From Saccharomycopsis crataegensis (Eukaryota; Ascomycota; Saccharomycetes; Ascoideales; Saccharomycopsidaceae): a DNA stretch of 64,000 bases. The stretch is taken from positions 372,001 through 436,000 of the forward strand of contig NW_027043820.1 of NCBI RefSeq assembly GCF_037102585.1, given 5' to 3'. A program made the position numbers and the translations under genes. The notes beneath the pieces are model-generated. The model was not told the origin of the DNA and searched no databases. It saw nothing but the letters and a program-made list of their open reading frames with translations. Positions 23,221 to 32,574 of this stretch are shown one piece after another. Position 1 is the first letter of the stretch; each line of letters starts with the position of its first letter.

Positions 23221-26200
23221 TTAAAAGATATTGCTTTCAAGCAAGAAGATCATTGAATCAACGGCCATATGACAATTGAAATGCCTTTTGGATTTCAATC
23301 TTGATAATTTTCGTTGGAAACCTAGATATCTATCGATCGTTCTGGTTTCGTTCATGTTGGTGGCAGGGGTAATGATTGTTTGCCAGGTTAATGGGATATT
23401 CAAGTCAATTTTTTTCCAAAGTTTCTGGGCCAATGGACATTCAATAAGATGGTGCTTCATGATTTCAAATTGGATTTCCTTTGGGGCATATTGGGGTTCA
23501 TCATATCTGGTTAATTTTTTGCTGCAATAGTCACAATGATTATTTACGTAATTGTGATTTTCAATGCCCAAATGAAAGATGTGAATATTTTGATATTTCC
23601 CCGGGAAATGTTGGTTGAATTTTTTGAGGTTATGCCAAAAGTTATCAACTTGTTTCTGATTCACCCCAGTAATGTCCATGAGTGTTTTTGACATCTTGTT
23701 CACATCTTGTTTTTCCCGTTGTTTTTTACTTCCTTTAGTATGGTCAAAATCCTTAATTCTAATTGGAATGTGTTGTTGATATTTTTCAGGAATCCCTTTT
23801 TCAATTGAATTTTTCAAATCTTCAATTCCAATCTTCATTGGCTTCAACCTGATTGTACGTTTCTTTATACCAAGAACTTTTCTGAAATCCCAGTACGCTG
23901 TCCTTTCAGCATCTGAGAATGTGCTGCTATTCATAACTTCTAAGGAAATTGAATCATTGGTATTCTCAATGTCATCCGCTAGTTCAAGTAATACCACCCA
24001 CCAATAATGAGTTTTGATATATTCATCCTTTGGTGATTTTGTTGGTGATGTTTTTTGAATGATGTTATTGATACTTGATTGGATTTTAAAACGTAATATC
24101 TGGTTATATTTAGTGTGACTATCCAAAAACAAATCCTGGAAAATTTTGGCTCTTCGGTGTTGGAGTTGAGACTTTAAATCAATCATTGAGAAACCGCCTT
24201 TGTTGTTGTGTGTCTTGAGTGTATCAAAAGAAATAGGTGTATCTTGCTTGACCAATAACTTAATCGATGTGTCAATTTGATTCAACTGATTGGGTAACAA
24301 AGGTTGGTGTAGTTCTTTGTAATAGAACTTGGATGCAATATATGTGTTGAATGCTTCTATTTTTGATTGAATCTGCAAGCTGGTCATGTTTGATAACTTG
24401 TACTTGATATGGAGGTCACGCTGCAATGTTTCCGGCCAAAATGTCACTGATGGTCCAATAGTTATCCCCAAATATGTCAATTGAAAGTTTTCATCAGCAA
24501 TCTCAAATGGGAATGGTGTCAAAAATGGATAATTATCAGTTGGTATGATTAGTTGGGATTTCTTTTCATTGAGTTTGCTGCCACTGAATTTTTCAAATAG
24601 TCTAATACATTTCATTGTTTTGGAATAATCTCTTTTATCTTTGAGGAAAACTGTGATATCATCAGCAAAAGCAAGATAATGTTGACTGCTATATGCTTCA
24701 GGTATCAAATCTCCTTGGTAACTATGGCCTCTGGTATTCTGTTTGATAGATCGTAGTAAAGGTTCTACTGCTAAGGCAAATAATGAAGGGGAAAACGGAT
24801 TACCTTGGAGGGTACCATTTTTTAAATTGAATAATGGGCCGGTCATGTTGTTGATGTATAAGGATCCCGTTGTCTGCTTGAGGATGTTGATGATTAACTT
24901 GGCTAATTTTTTTCCAAAATTTAAATGGGACAATAGTTGTTCCATATATTCGTGAGATATCCTATCGAACGCTTTCTCCAAATCCACAATTAGTATCAGC
25001 TTTTGTGGATTTGGTATTATATGCGTTTTATCTTTTGGATGAATTAGACTATCTAACATTTCTCTGAAAATGGTGATGTTGGAGAACGATGACCGGCCTG
25101 GAATAAAACCAGCTTGATCTTCCCCTATGATATCAGGCAAGTGCTTCAACAACCTATTATTAATTATTGTGGATAATAATCGAAGATTAGTGTTGATAAG
25201 GGCTATCGGCCTATAGTTTCCAATGTTTTCTTTTGACTTTCCAGGCTTTGGTATGATGTTAAAGAGTATAGTTCGGTAGTGGAATGGTAAATTTCCTTCA
25301 GTTAGAATGTGGTTAAATTCTTGAAGAAGGATGTGTTTGATTTGGGGAAATAATTCCTTATAAAATTTGTATGGGATTCCATCTATGCCCGGTGTGGACT
25401 TCAAATTTGCCGAATCAATTGCCAGTTTGAGTTCTTCCATTGTTATGGAGGAATCCATTTTTCTCTTCTCTTCAGGAGATATTCCTTGGGTTGGAATCAT
25501 GTCCTGAAGATATTTATGTATTTTTTTTGTGTCCTTTGTTCCTCTGGTTCCATCAAACAAGTCCATATAATATTCAGTTGCTATTTTCATTATCTCTTCA
25601 TGAGATTGAACTAGTGTCCCTTCTACATCTTTTAGCTGTTTTATTGGGCGTTGTTCTTGATATTGGTGGAAAACTTGGTTAATATGTTGATAATATTCCG
25701 TCACTTTATCAAGTTCAGGCACTTTCACTTTTTTCAACATGTGTTTGAGTTTTTCTGCTTTGCATTTAATATCAATTATTAATTCATCGGTTCCTTGGAT
25801 ATCTTCATTTATAGATTGGTGCCTGAGAACATTAATGATTCTGTCGGTCAATCTATATCTCTTCATATTATAGTAAGCCTTGGATGAAGTTAAAGTCAAC
25901 TCCACTGTAACTGAATCATGTGTGGATCTTTTCCCAAAATGATTTGTTTGTGTCATATTCCATTTGTTTTCTTTGTTTTTTAAGAAGCTCCCAGTGATAT
26001 AGAACCTATCCAATCTCCGGCTTTTCCCTAATTCTGATGCTTTATTAGTGAATGTTTTCTTGATGTTATGTTTGATTGAATTGAATGAGTCCTTCAAGTT
26101 CAACAAAGTAATGAGATTAGTTAAGGATTCAGCAACTGAGTTTGAGCTGATCATGGATCTGATTTTGCTTTTGGTATTGATTTGGATTATACAAGTTTAT

Positions 26201-26506
26201 AATCCAGAGTGCTTGGTTATTTTCTAATTCAATTAAGACATCCGTGATGTGTTTTTGGAGTTCATGTTGGACAGTAATACCTGCTAATTTGGATCCTAAC
26301 ACTGGAATAGAATCATCAACAATTATTGCTGTTCTGGAACAGGTTGAATTATAGTATATGACTTTGTTATCGAACTGAAACGAAAAGTCTTCTGATAGAT
26401 TTAGTTCTTGGAGCAAAGACACATTGGATTTTTGGGTGAAACTTATTACCAACTGGTCGCTGATACGACTCCGTTGTATATTTTGAGTATTGATTTTAAT
26501 AATCAT
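23221..26506 (-). pseudogene. LINE-B ORF2 with 131-bp deletion (B2)
   Basis: Endonuclease/reverse transcriptase ORF2, start ATG at 26504-26506, stop near 23221. Compared with B1, 131 bp are missing at about 26135-26142. In B1 the lost segment lies between two copies of AACTGAGT (around 5449 and 5580), and B2 keeps one copy. The loss is not a multiple of three and removes the GDFNN part of the endonuclease, so ORF2 is broken. The RT (NYRPIALINT, LEKAFDRISH, FADD) and the C-terminal zinc motif (CDYC...HHLIEC) are intact. The single-base loss in B1 is not shared. Confidence 0.88.
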
Positions 26507-26511
26507 TATGT

Positions 26512-29106
26512 TTATTCATTGGAATTTTGATTTGTCTGTTTGTTTCTGGTTGCATCAGCTTCCAGAGTTGACAAATCATCATTGGTTGGTGTTAATTCTG
26601 TTTTCTCATGTACTGGAATTTCATCACCCAGTAGCATTTCATCCTCCTCATATTCTTCTGAATCCTCATATTCGTCTTTTGCATCATAGATGTATTCTCC
26701 ATCATTTTCATACTCCTCATCATATTCTTCGTCATTATCATTATCAGGTTCTGCACTTGATTCAGACAGGGTTGGCTCTTTAGAGTCAGATTGTGCCAGT
26801 TTTGATGTCACTGATGGGTGTGGGTCTTTAATGACTAACTTAATAGATTTTGGTACAAATGGTTTTGGTGCTGAAGGCTTGGTGGTGTTAATTTTGGTCA
26901 AAATTGGGGTAGAGATTGGGGTAGATTTTGGGGTAGATTTTGGAGTAGAAGCTGGGGTAGAAGTTGGGTTGGACAAGGTTTGATTAGATTTTGGGGTAAT
27001 TGGATGGGATCTAAACACATTCAACTTAATTCCTGGTTTGGCTGACTCTTGCTTGGTTTCAGCTGGTTTCTCCCTTTGAAGGATTTTCTTTGGTTTGACG
27101 GATGCCTTCTTTTTGGAGGCCTTTCTAACTTGATTAACCGGAGGAGGGGTGATTTGATGCTTTCTGTTGATAGCTGGTGTGGTAGTTTGGATATTTTCAT
27201 AATCATCATCTCTTTCTTTGGATATTAATCCCAATTGGTGGAATGGATTCTTCCATAAATTGCTCAGTTCATTTTGTGGTGGTTTTGACTGTCTGGATCT
27301 AGATGAACCATGAACCATGGTGAACTCGGTAGAAGGAACTTCAATCACTGGTGGTTGATTTTGCTTCTGTTTGGGGTTCTCATGACGATCATCTGTAACA
27401 TTTTTCTTTGGCCGCTTAAAGTAACAGTCTTTAGCTACATGGCTAGGCTTTTTGCAAATCGCGCAAGATGCTTGCTTGCAATTGTATCTGGTGTGTTCTC
27501 TTGAACCACAATTGATACAGTGTAAGCATTTAGTAATAACTTTAGAAACAATGTTGTCTTGGTGAATAACCGGGATTTGTTTTCCTGGTTCCATTTCCAA
27601 GTAACCATAAATGTAACGATTTTTAAGCTCCTCGTTAGGTCTTTTAGTCATGTCACTTTTAATCACTGAGAATGATGTTGGTTCAATTTGGGCTAGGTTA
27701 AGCGCTTGCTTGATGGTAGCATCGACAAAATAGTCGGGGGTTGTTTCCAAGGCTGTTATCTCAATCAATTGGATTTCTTTATCATTCTTGTTGATATTGA
27801 TGCGTGGCTTGTAAGTGGATTGTTCAATGTCAACACTTAAATGGCTAGTGACAAAATCAATAAATGCATTACGTAACTTTTCATTCTTAGTTTGTAATTG
27901 ACCTTTCAATATTGGGATAAGTGAGGATTTGAGACAAATAGTTTCATTTGAAATAAACAAGTAGTTTTGAGCTTCAATTAAAGCTTTCTTGATGAAGTTG
28001 ACATCATCATTATCATTCAAATCAGTTTCAATGTTGGTTAATTTAACATCGATTAATTTTTGGAAGGCATCCTTTATTGTACTCAAATGATCATCAAGCT
28101 CATACTTCCGGTAGACCTCAGGTGGGATAATAAATGACATCATGATTTTTTGTTTATCTTGATGGCTCATAATAAATTTAATGTAATCCTCCTCTGCAAT
28201 ATTAGATTGTTTCAATCTTGAGAATTCATTAATTAAATGAGAATTTGTATAAAATTTGAAAAACTTTTCAATGGTGTAGATTTTGACAAATTCTTGATAT
28301 TTCTCTTCAACATTTTCCACTTTTTGTGTGTCAAATCCGAAAAGTGATCCCCTCATGCCCTTTTCCTTAATAGCATATTCAAGGACATCTTGGTGTTCGA
28401 ACTTGATTGATTTGAGATATTTAGCCCATTTAAAAACTCTTTCGAATTTGGCTAAAACATTTTGAAAAGTGGAGGTGGTGTTCATAATCAGAGTCCCCTG
28501 TTGGGATGCGCCTTTAGAGCCCGAGGCGATTTGGGCGTAGGATCTGCTGAAAGCAGCAACTGGGGCTGGGTTAGTTTTTTTTGGGGTTTTTTGGTTTTCA
28601 GAGTTTTTTTGGGTTTTGTTGTTTTCAATTTTTTTTTGGTTTTCAGAGTTTTCAGTAACAAAATCAATAGAAACAGAAGGTTGTGAATCTCCTTGAGATT
28701 CAATGGTGGCTTGATTTGACATATGCATGTCGACGCTAGTGTCACCTGCACTGTCAAGATTGCGATCGCAATCAACTGGAGAAACATTAATTTCCGGGGC
28801 TGGGCGGTGGGCAATATCAACATCAGAATCAGCATTAGAGGCCTCATTTATGGTATTAGATGGGGTTGCAAAGGTTTCAGCAGTACTTAAAAAAGTATTG
28901 TCATCTTCCTCAGTGATTTCTTCGTCTGAATGTGGTTCATTTCCGTGTTTGTTTACATTGTTTTGATCGGTTGCGTTGGGATTTGCATGATCTAAGTCAA
29001 CGATAATATCAGAAGAAACCAGGGTTTCTTGAGAAGGTGGATCATTTGTTGGATCAGTGGAGTAGTTGGAAGGCTTTGGAATTCTTTTGGTATTATTAAT
29101 ACTCAT
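26512..29106 (-). CDS. LINE-B ORF1 (CCHC nucleic-acid-binding protein)
   Basis: 864 residues from ATG at 29104-29106; the frame stays open further upstream only through poly(A)-encoded lysines, so I take this ATG. N-terminus: NYSTDPTNDPP, shared with LINE-A and LINE-C ORF1. Acidic and Asn/Ser-rich stretches follow, then SRSYAQIASG, a helical middle, and two CCHC knuckles (C-IN-C-GSRE-H-TRYN-C and C-AI-C-KKPS-H-VAKD-C). After a basic Pro/Thr-rich region the C-terminus is very acidic. It probably packages LINE RNA as a ribonucleoprotein, by analogy with L1 ORF1. The stop lies 5 nt before the ORF2 ATG. Confidence 0.85.
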   Translation of the reverse strand: MSINNTKRIPKPSNYSTDPTNDPPSQETLVSSDIIVDLDHANPNATDQNNVNKHGNEPHSDEEITEEDDNTFLSTAETFATPSNTINEASNADSDVDIAHRPAPEINVSPVDCDRNLDSAGDTSVDMHMSNQATIESQGDSQPSVSIDFVTENSENQKKIENNKTQKNSENQKTPKKTNPAPVAAFSRSYAQIASGSKGASQQGTLIMNTTSTFQNVLAKFERVFKWAKYLKSIKFEHQDVLEYAIKEKGMRGSLFGFDTQKVENVEEKYQEFVKIYTIEKFFKFYTNSHLINEFSRLKQSNIAEEDYIKFIMSHQDKQKIMMSFIIPPEVYRKYELDDHLSTIKDAFQKLIDVKLTNIETDLNDNDDVNFIKKALIEAQNYLFISNETICLKSSLIPILKGQLQTKNEKLRNAFIDFVTSHLSVDIEQSTYKPRININKNDKEIQLIEITALETTPDYFVDATIKQALNLAQIEPTSFSVIKSDMTKRPNEELKNRYIYGYLEMEPGKQIPVIHQDNIVSKVITKCLHCINCGSREHTRYNCKQASCAICKKPSHVAKDCYFKRPKKNVTDDRHENPKQKQNQPPVIEVPSTEFTMVHGSSRSRQSKPPQNELSNLWKNPFHQLGLISKERDDDYENIQTTTPAINRKHQITPPPVNQVRKASKKKASVKPKKILQREKPAETKQESAKPGIKLNVFRSHPITPKSNQTLSNPTSTPASTPKSTPKSTPISTPILTKINTTKPSAPKPFVPKSIKLVIKDPHPSVTSKLAQSDSKEPTLSESSAEPDNDNDEEYDEEYENDGEYIYDAKDEYEDSEEYEEDEMLLGDEIPVHEKTELTPTNDDLSTLEADATRNKQTNQNSNE

Positions 29107-29135
29107 TATAATGGATTTTTTTTTTTTAGTTATTT

Positions 29136-29871
29136 TTTTTTTTTTAAAGACAAAATTCAATATATTAATTAATTATATAACTATATATCTCATAAACTAC
29201 TTAATGTAGTTTGAAAATTAAAGTGTTAAGGGAAAACCATTAATGGTGAAAAACCCTATTATTGTGAAAAAATGTTTTTATGCGTTTTTAAGGTTTTTAA
29301 TTGTTGTTTTTTTTTTTGATTTTATTTTCTTGTTTTTCCCCACCTATTTCTTCTTCTCCGCTTAAAAGATATTGCTTTCAAGCAAGAAGATCATTGAATC
29401 AACGGCCATATGACAATTGAAATGCCTTTTGGATTTCAATCTTGATAATTTTCGTTGGAAACCTAGATATCTATCGATCGTTCTGGTTTCGTTCATGTTG
29501 GTGGCAGGGGTAATGATTGTTTGCCAGGTTAATGGGATATTCAAGTCAATTTTTTTCCAAAGTTTCTGGGCCAATGGACATTCAATAAGATGGTGCTTCA
29601 TGATTTCAAATTGGATTTCCTTTGGGGCATATTGGGGTTCATCATATCTGGTTAATTTTTTGCTGCAATAGTCACAATGATTATTTACGTAATTGTGATT
29701 TTCAATGCCCAAATGAAAGATGTGAATATTTTGATATTTCCCCGGGAAATATTGGTTGAATTTTTTGAGGTTATGCCAAAAGTTATCAACTTGTTTCTGA
29801 TTCACCCCAGTAATGTCCATGAGTGTTTTTGACATCTTGTTCACATCTTGTTTTTCCCGTTGTTTTTTACT
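29136..29871 (-). mobile_element. LINE-B copy B3 (5' truncated)
   Basis: T-run (poly(A) on the minus strand) at ~29136-29150, LINE-B 3' UTR, and the last ~160 codons of ORF2 (29362 to ~29871). It ends abruptly in a T-rich stretch next to the poly(T) of the SINE. It is nearly identical to the matching part of B2. Confidence 0.85.
29362..29844 (-). CDS. LINE-B ORF2 C-terminal fragment (B3)
   Basis: Open remnant of the ORF2 C-terminus with the zinc motif CDYC...HHLIEC and the family's usual end (LLESNIF). No endonuclease or RT remains. It is a dead end of target-primed reverse transcription. Confidence 0.75.
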   Translation of the reverse strand: MNKMSKTLMDITGVNQKQVDNFWHNLKKFNQYFPGKYQNIHIFHLGIENHNYVNNHCDYCSKKLTRYDEPQYAPKEIQFEIMKHHLIECPLAQKLWKKIDLNIPLTWQTIITPATNMNETRTIDRYLGFQRKLSRLKSKRHFNCHMAVDSMIFLLESNIF

Positions 29872-29875
29872 TTGT

Positions 29876-30315
29876 ATTTTTTTTTTTTTTTATAAAGTCC
29901 CTATATTTAACTACTAAGAGCTATATAGGTCATCGCACTTTTTATGTACGGTTATTATGATCAATTATGCGCAGCTATGGCGACTTATTTGGTGTCCGTT
30001 TTCTCCCAATATTTTTGGTAACCCGGGAGTTTGGGTTGGAAAATGCAATGTTTTTGACTTGTAGCAACCTGTCACTATTTTTTTTTTTTAGCCAGGGAGG
30101 AGGAAATCTTCGAAAGACACCAGCGACGCAACCTTACCGGTAGTGTGAGATTTTTACTCACTAAAACCCCCTTGTATCTTACCTTCAGAGTGGTATTACT
30201 CCTTACTCAGCTAGCGTACTGAACGTGACCTGGTGGTTAATGCAGCGAGCGGGGTTCGAACACGCGACCCTTTCTTAGTCTATGGTTCTGCCCACTACGC
30301 CACCCAGCGCAGGTT
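29876..30315 (-). mobile_element. tRNA-derived SINE, copy 1
   Basis: About 440 bp, nearly identical to 38876-39312 in reverse. Read on the minus strand: a tRNA-like head (A-box TGGCGTAGTGG; B-box-like TGTTCGAACCC); a middle that matches the LINE-A 3' UTR (GGGGGTTTT, hairpin GTGAG...CTCAC, then CTTTCGAAGATTTCCTCCTCC); an internal A-run; a second unrelated ~190-bp segment; and a terminal poly(A). The layout is that of a LINE-dependent SINE transcribed by Pol III. SINEs are rarely described in budding yeasts. No SINE protein is expected. Confidence 0.78.
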
Positions 30316-30319
30316 TTGT

Positions 30320-30363
30320 ATGGTAACCAGGACACAACCTAACCATGATCCCATAATATAACA
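30320..30363 (-). repeat. Start of the G3 5' LTR, inverted
   Basis: 44 bp equal to the first bases of the G3-type LTR in reverse (ends CATAATATAACA). The rest of that LTR starts at 39313, right after the other SINE copy. The SINE had inserted into this LTR at GGTTACCAT, and a later inversion separated the two sides. Confidence 0.75.
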
Positions 30364-30377
30364 AACTCCAAGGGTGT

Positions 30378-31321
30378 GAGATATAAAATCCAATACGCCA
30401 TTAACACCCAAATCCAAGTGGAATCTCTACTTGATCAATACCAAAAATCTCAACTCCATCCAGAATCTCACTTTCAAAGAATTGGAAGTATGATTGACAG
30501 AAACTCCATCCAAACACATATATGGTACTTTCCGTTACTTGGCTACCAACTCTCATATCCTGGCAGCTCCACCAAGAAAATTACCCTTTCTGACATTGTC
30601 AAAAGCAACATTTTCTCACTAGAAGAGAAAAAATACCTCAAATCATGGTCGATTTTATTTGATCTAGAGAACCAGGGAAAAACAAGGTATCACAGATGCA
30701 GAAGATTGAAGATTGAAGATTGAAGATATCCAGGACAATTTAGCAAAACCAGTACCAGAGAAATACAAGGCCCACCATCAAAAAATGTTCACTTTTGATT
30801 TTAAGAACGGCAGCAAACAGGAACAACTCAAACGAGACGTCTCCAAAGCATCAACAACATTGACCAAAATCACATACCCCCTGGAGCCACAACAAAGAAA
30901 ATTTTGGAAACAGATTAACCAGATCAAAAGGTGGGTACCGGGTTCAATGGAGAACCTCCACCTCATGATGTTGGGGCTCACATTGTTCAAATCAACAAAT
31001 TCCCGTTGCCATGTTTGTAATTTTCCTCCAGAAAATTGGAACACCAACCCCAGGGATCCTGACCATATCAAGGAAGCCTACATCACCCATTACTACATAA
31101 ATTGCACAGTATCAAGAAACTTATGGAAAATATTAAAAATGGGAATATCTCAAACATGGGATAACATCATATTGCATCAACATCAGAAACAAACTATGAT
31201 AAAATTGGATCGCTTCGCTTATTACATTGAAAAATATAATAGGGTACGAAGGTCAAATAATGCAGATTGGACAAATCAATCAATGAAAACATTATTATAT
31301 CTTATTACAGCGGTCTACTAA
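30378..31321 (+). pseudogene. LINE-A ORF2 C-terminal fragment with 7-bp slip (A2)
   Basis: Matches the end of the A3 ORF2 (RYKIQYAINTQIQVES... to ...LLYLITAVY). Near 30708-30725 the tandem ATTGAAG repeat has one more unit than A3. This shifts the frame by 7 nt and splits the reading frame in two. The C-terminal zinc motif (CHVC ... HYYINC) is present. It is 5' truncated and has no RT core. Confidence 0.82.
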
Positions 31322-31415
31322 AAAATTAAAATAACCATAAAACAAAATAAAAATAAAATAAAAATAATATTAAAAATAAAAATAAAAATAGTCAATATCT
31401 TAAAGGGGGTTTTTA

Positions 31416-31432
31416 GTGAGTAGAAATCTCAC
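31416..31432 (+). promoter_or_regulatory. LINE-A 3' UTR hairpin shared with the SINE
   Basis: GTGAG and CTCAC arms around a 7-nt loop, preceded by AGGGGGTTTTTA. The SINE copies carry the same arms and upstream G/T run (39021-39046) with only small changes. This is the likely recognition site for LINE-A reverse transcriptase (inference). Confidence 0.55.
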
Positions 31433-31581
31433 ACTGTTGAATATTAATTTAAAAAAATTGAAATTCTTCGTCTTTTGAAGATTTTCCTCCTCAAAACCAA
31501 GAACAAGTTTATATAATTATATACTTATGAGATTTAATATAAATCGAAATTATTGGAAAAAAAAAAAAAATCCAAAAACAG

Positions 31582-31655
31582 GACTTCGTGGCCAAGCTGG
31601 TTAAGGCGTGCGACTGTTAATCGCAAGATCGTGAGTTCGATCCTCACCGAGGTCG
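31582..31655 (+). tRNA. tRNA-Asn(GTT)
   Basis: 74-nt cloverleaf without intron: acceptor GACTTCG pairs with CGAGGTC; anticodon loop CTGTTAA gives GTT; T-arm GTGAG-TTCGATC-CTCAC. Internal A box (TGGCCAAGCTGG) and B box (GTTCGATCC) are clear. A T-run at ~31706 could end transcription. It closely resembles yeast tRNA-Asn. Confidence 0.95.
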
Positions 31656-31818
31656 TTACGTTTGAAATTCGAATTGTTACACTTTATAACTAGTTGGCAA
31701 AACAATTTTTTTCCCGCCGCTATGTAATTTCATGAAGTGAAATGCACTGGTTTTGCCCGTAACGTTCACCAAATTAAATGATGTGTAATAAATACCAGAG
31801 CTCGAAAGAAGTATAGAA
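31656..31818. other. Intergenic, nothing recognised
   Basis: AT-rich sequence between tRNA-Asn and the LTR-like repeat. It contains a T-run at ~31703-31712 that may serve as a Pol III terminator for tRNA-Asn. No coding or repeat signal was seen. Confidence 0.5.
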
Positions 31819-32063
31819 TGTTAGAATTCTACAGGTCTATAAAGTACTTCAATATACATAAAGACGAACAAACGCACTCACGTATAATAACAAACACTTT
31901 TAGATAATAAAGTTAAATATAAGGACAGTAGTAAGGACAAACAGCACGACACCTAGCGACCTTAAACCAATAATGGCTGTAAATATAATCTTGATAGCAA
32001 CGACTATAATATTTATTACTAGAGATAGGATGATCTAGGTTCCTAGTATAAGACCTACTAACA
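31819..32063 (+). repeat. Unassigned LTR-like repeat, copy 1
   Basis: About 245 bp starting TGTTAGAATTCTACAGG and ending ...CTACTAACA (TG...CA ends). A second copy, ~90% alike by eye, lies at 63568-63804. There is no coding capacity. It may be a solo LTR of a further Ty1/copia-like family, but no clean target duplication is visible (TAGAA on the left, TTCTA on the right), so the class is uncertain. Both copies are near tRNA genes. Confidence 0.55.
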
Positions 32064-32191
32064 TTCTAGGGTGTTGTTAACAACTAGTCTACAAATACAA
32101 GTAGCACACTTGCATAATTTTACTATGGGATAGGTGTCACAAAAAAAATTGAGTTTTTCAAAAGCTCTTCATTACACCATACAAAAAAAAG
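32064..32191. other. Intergenic, Pol III terminator of the tRNA pair
   Basis: AT-rich. On the minus strand a T8-9 run (plus-strand A-run at 32183-32190) lies directly after tRNA-Ala and is a strong Pol III terminator. The palindrome GTTGTTAACAAC near 32072 has no known role. Confidence 0.6.
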
Positions 32192-32264
32192 TGGACGAGT
32201 TGGGAATTGAACCCAAGACCTCTCCCATGCTAAGGGAGCGCGCTACCAACTGCGCCACACGCCC
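32192..32264 (-). tRNA. tRNA-Ala(AGC)
   Basis: 73-nt cloverleaf: acceptor GGGCGTG with CTCGTCC, anticodon loop CTTAGCA giving AGC, T-arm TTGGG-TTCAATT-CCCAA. Almost the same as yeast tRNA-Ala(AGC). It lies 11 bp downstream of tRNA-Thr on the same strand and is followed at once by a T-run. Confidence 0.95.
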
Positions 32265-32275
32265 AATAATTAAGA

Positions 32276-32348
32276 TGCCCTCACTCAGATTTGAACTGAG
32301 GATCGCTACATTACTAGTGTAGCGCCTTACCAACTTGGCCATAAGGGC
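32276..32348 (-). tRNA. tRNA-Thr(AGT)
   Basis: 73-nt cloverleaf: acceptor GCCCTTA with TGAGGGC, anticodon loop CTAGTAA giving AGT, T-arm CTCAG-TTCAAAT-CTGAG. No intron. No T-run of four or more occurs in the 11-bp gap to tRNA-Ala, so the two may be transcribed as one precursor. Gypsy element G2 sits 8-12 bp upstream of its 5' end. Confidence 0.95.
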
Positions 32349-32360
32349 TAATATTAGTTG

Positions 32361-32564
32361 TGTTATATTACGATGCGACTATACTAGATGTAGTTAGTCA
32401 CGGGTTAGGATTGATTTAGTAATACTCTCTGAAGAACCAGAGATCATATATATTGAAAACTTTTCATAATCGACGACTATAATTATATACTAATGGTTAT
32501 GAGCTTATGGTTATGAGCACGTGTATCATTGCCTATAACCAATAGCTCAAACCATACTACAACA
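32361..32564 (-). repeat. G2 3' LTR (204 bp)
   Basis: TGTTATATTACG...TACTACAACA, TG...CA ends, next to a run of C (polypurine on the minus strand) at 32568-32573. Confidence 0.95.
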
Positions 32565-32574
32565 ATTCCCCCCG

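Larger units (their letters stand above)
22983..29135 (-). mobile_element. LINE-B copy B2 (near full length)
   Basis: The most complete LINE-B here: poly(A) as a T-run at 22983-22996, 3' UTR with hairpins, ORF2 (with an internal deletion), ORF1 complete, and a short A-rich 5' leader of ~30 nt. It is stacked directly on C1 on the left and meets the poly(T) of B3 on the right. All LINEs of the stack have the same orientation. Confidence 0.88.
30378..31570 (+). mobile_element. LINE-A copy A2 (5' truncated)
   Basis: Plus-strand LINE-A fragment: the last ~315 codons of ORF2, the 3' UTR with hairpin GTGAG(31416-31420)...CTCAC(31428-31432), and poly(A) at 31558-31570. The poly(A) ends 11 bp before tRNA-Asn. 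A 14-bp filler of unknown origin lies between it and the LTR fragment on the left. Confidence 0.85.
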
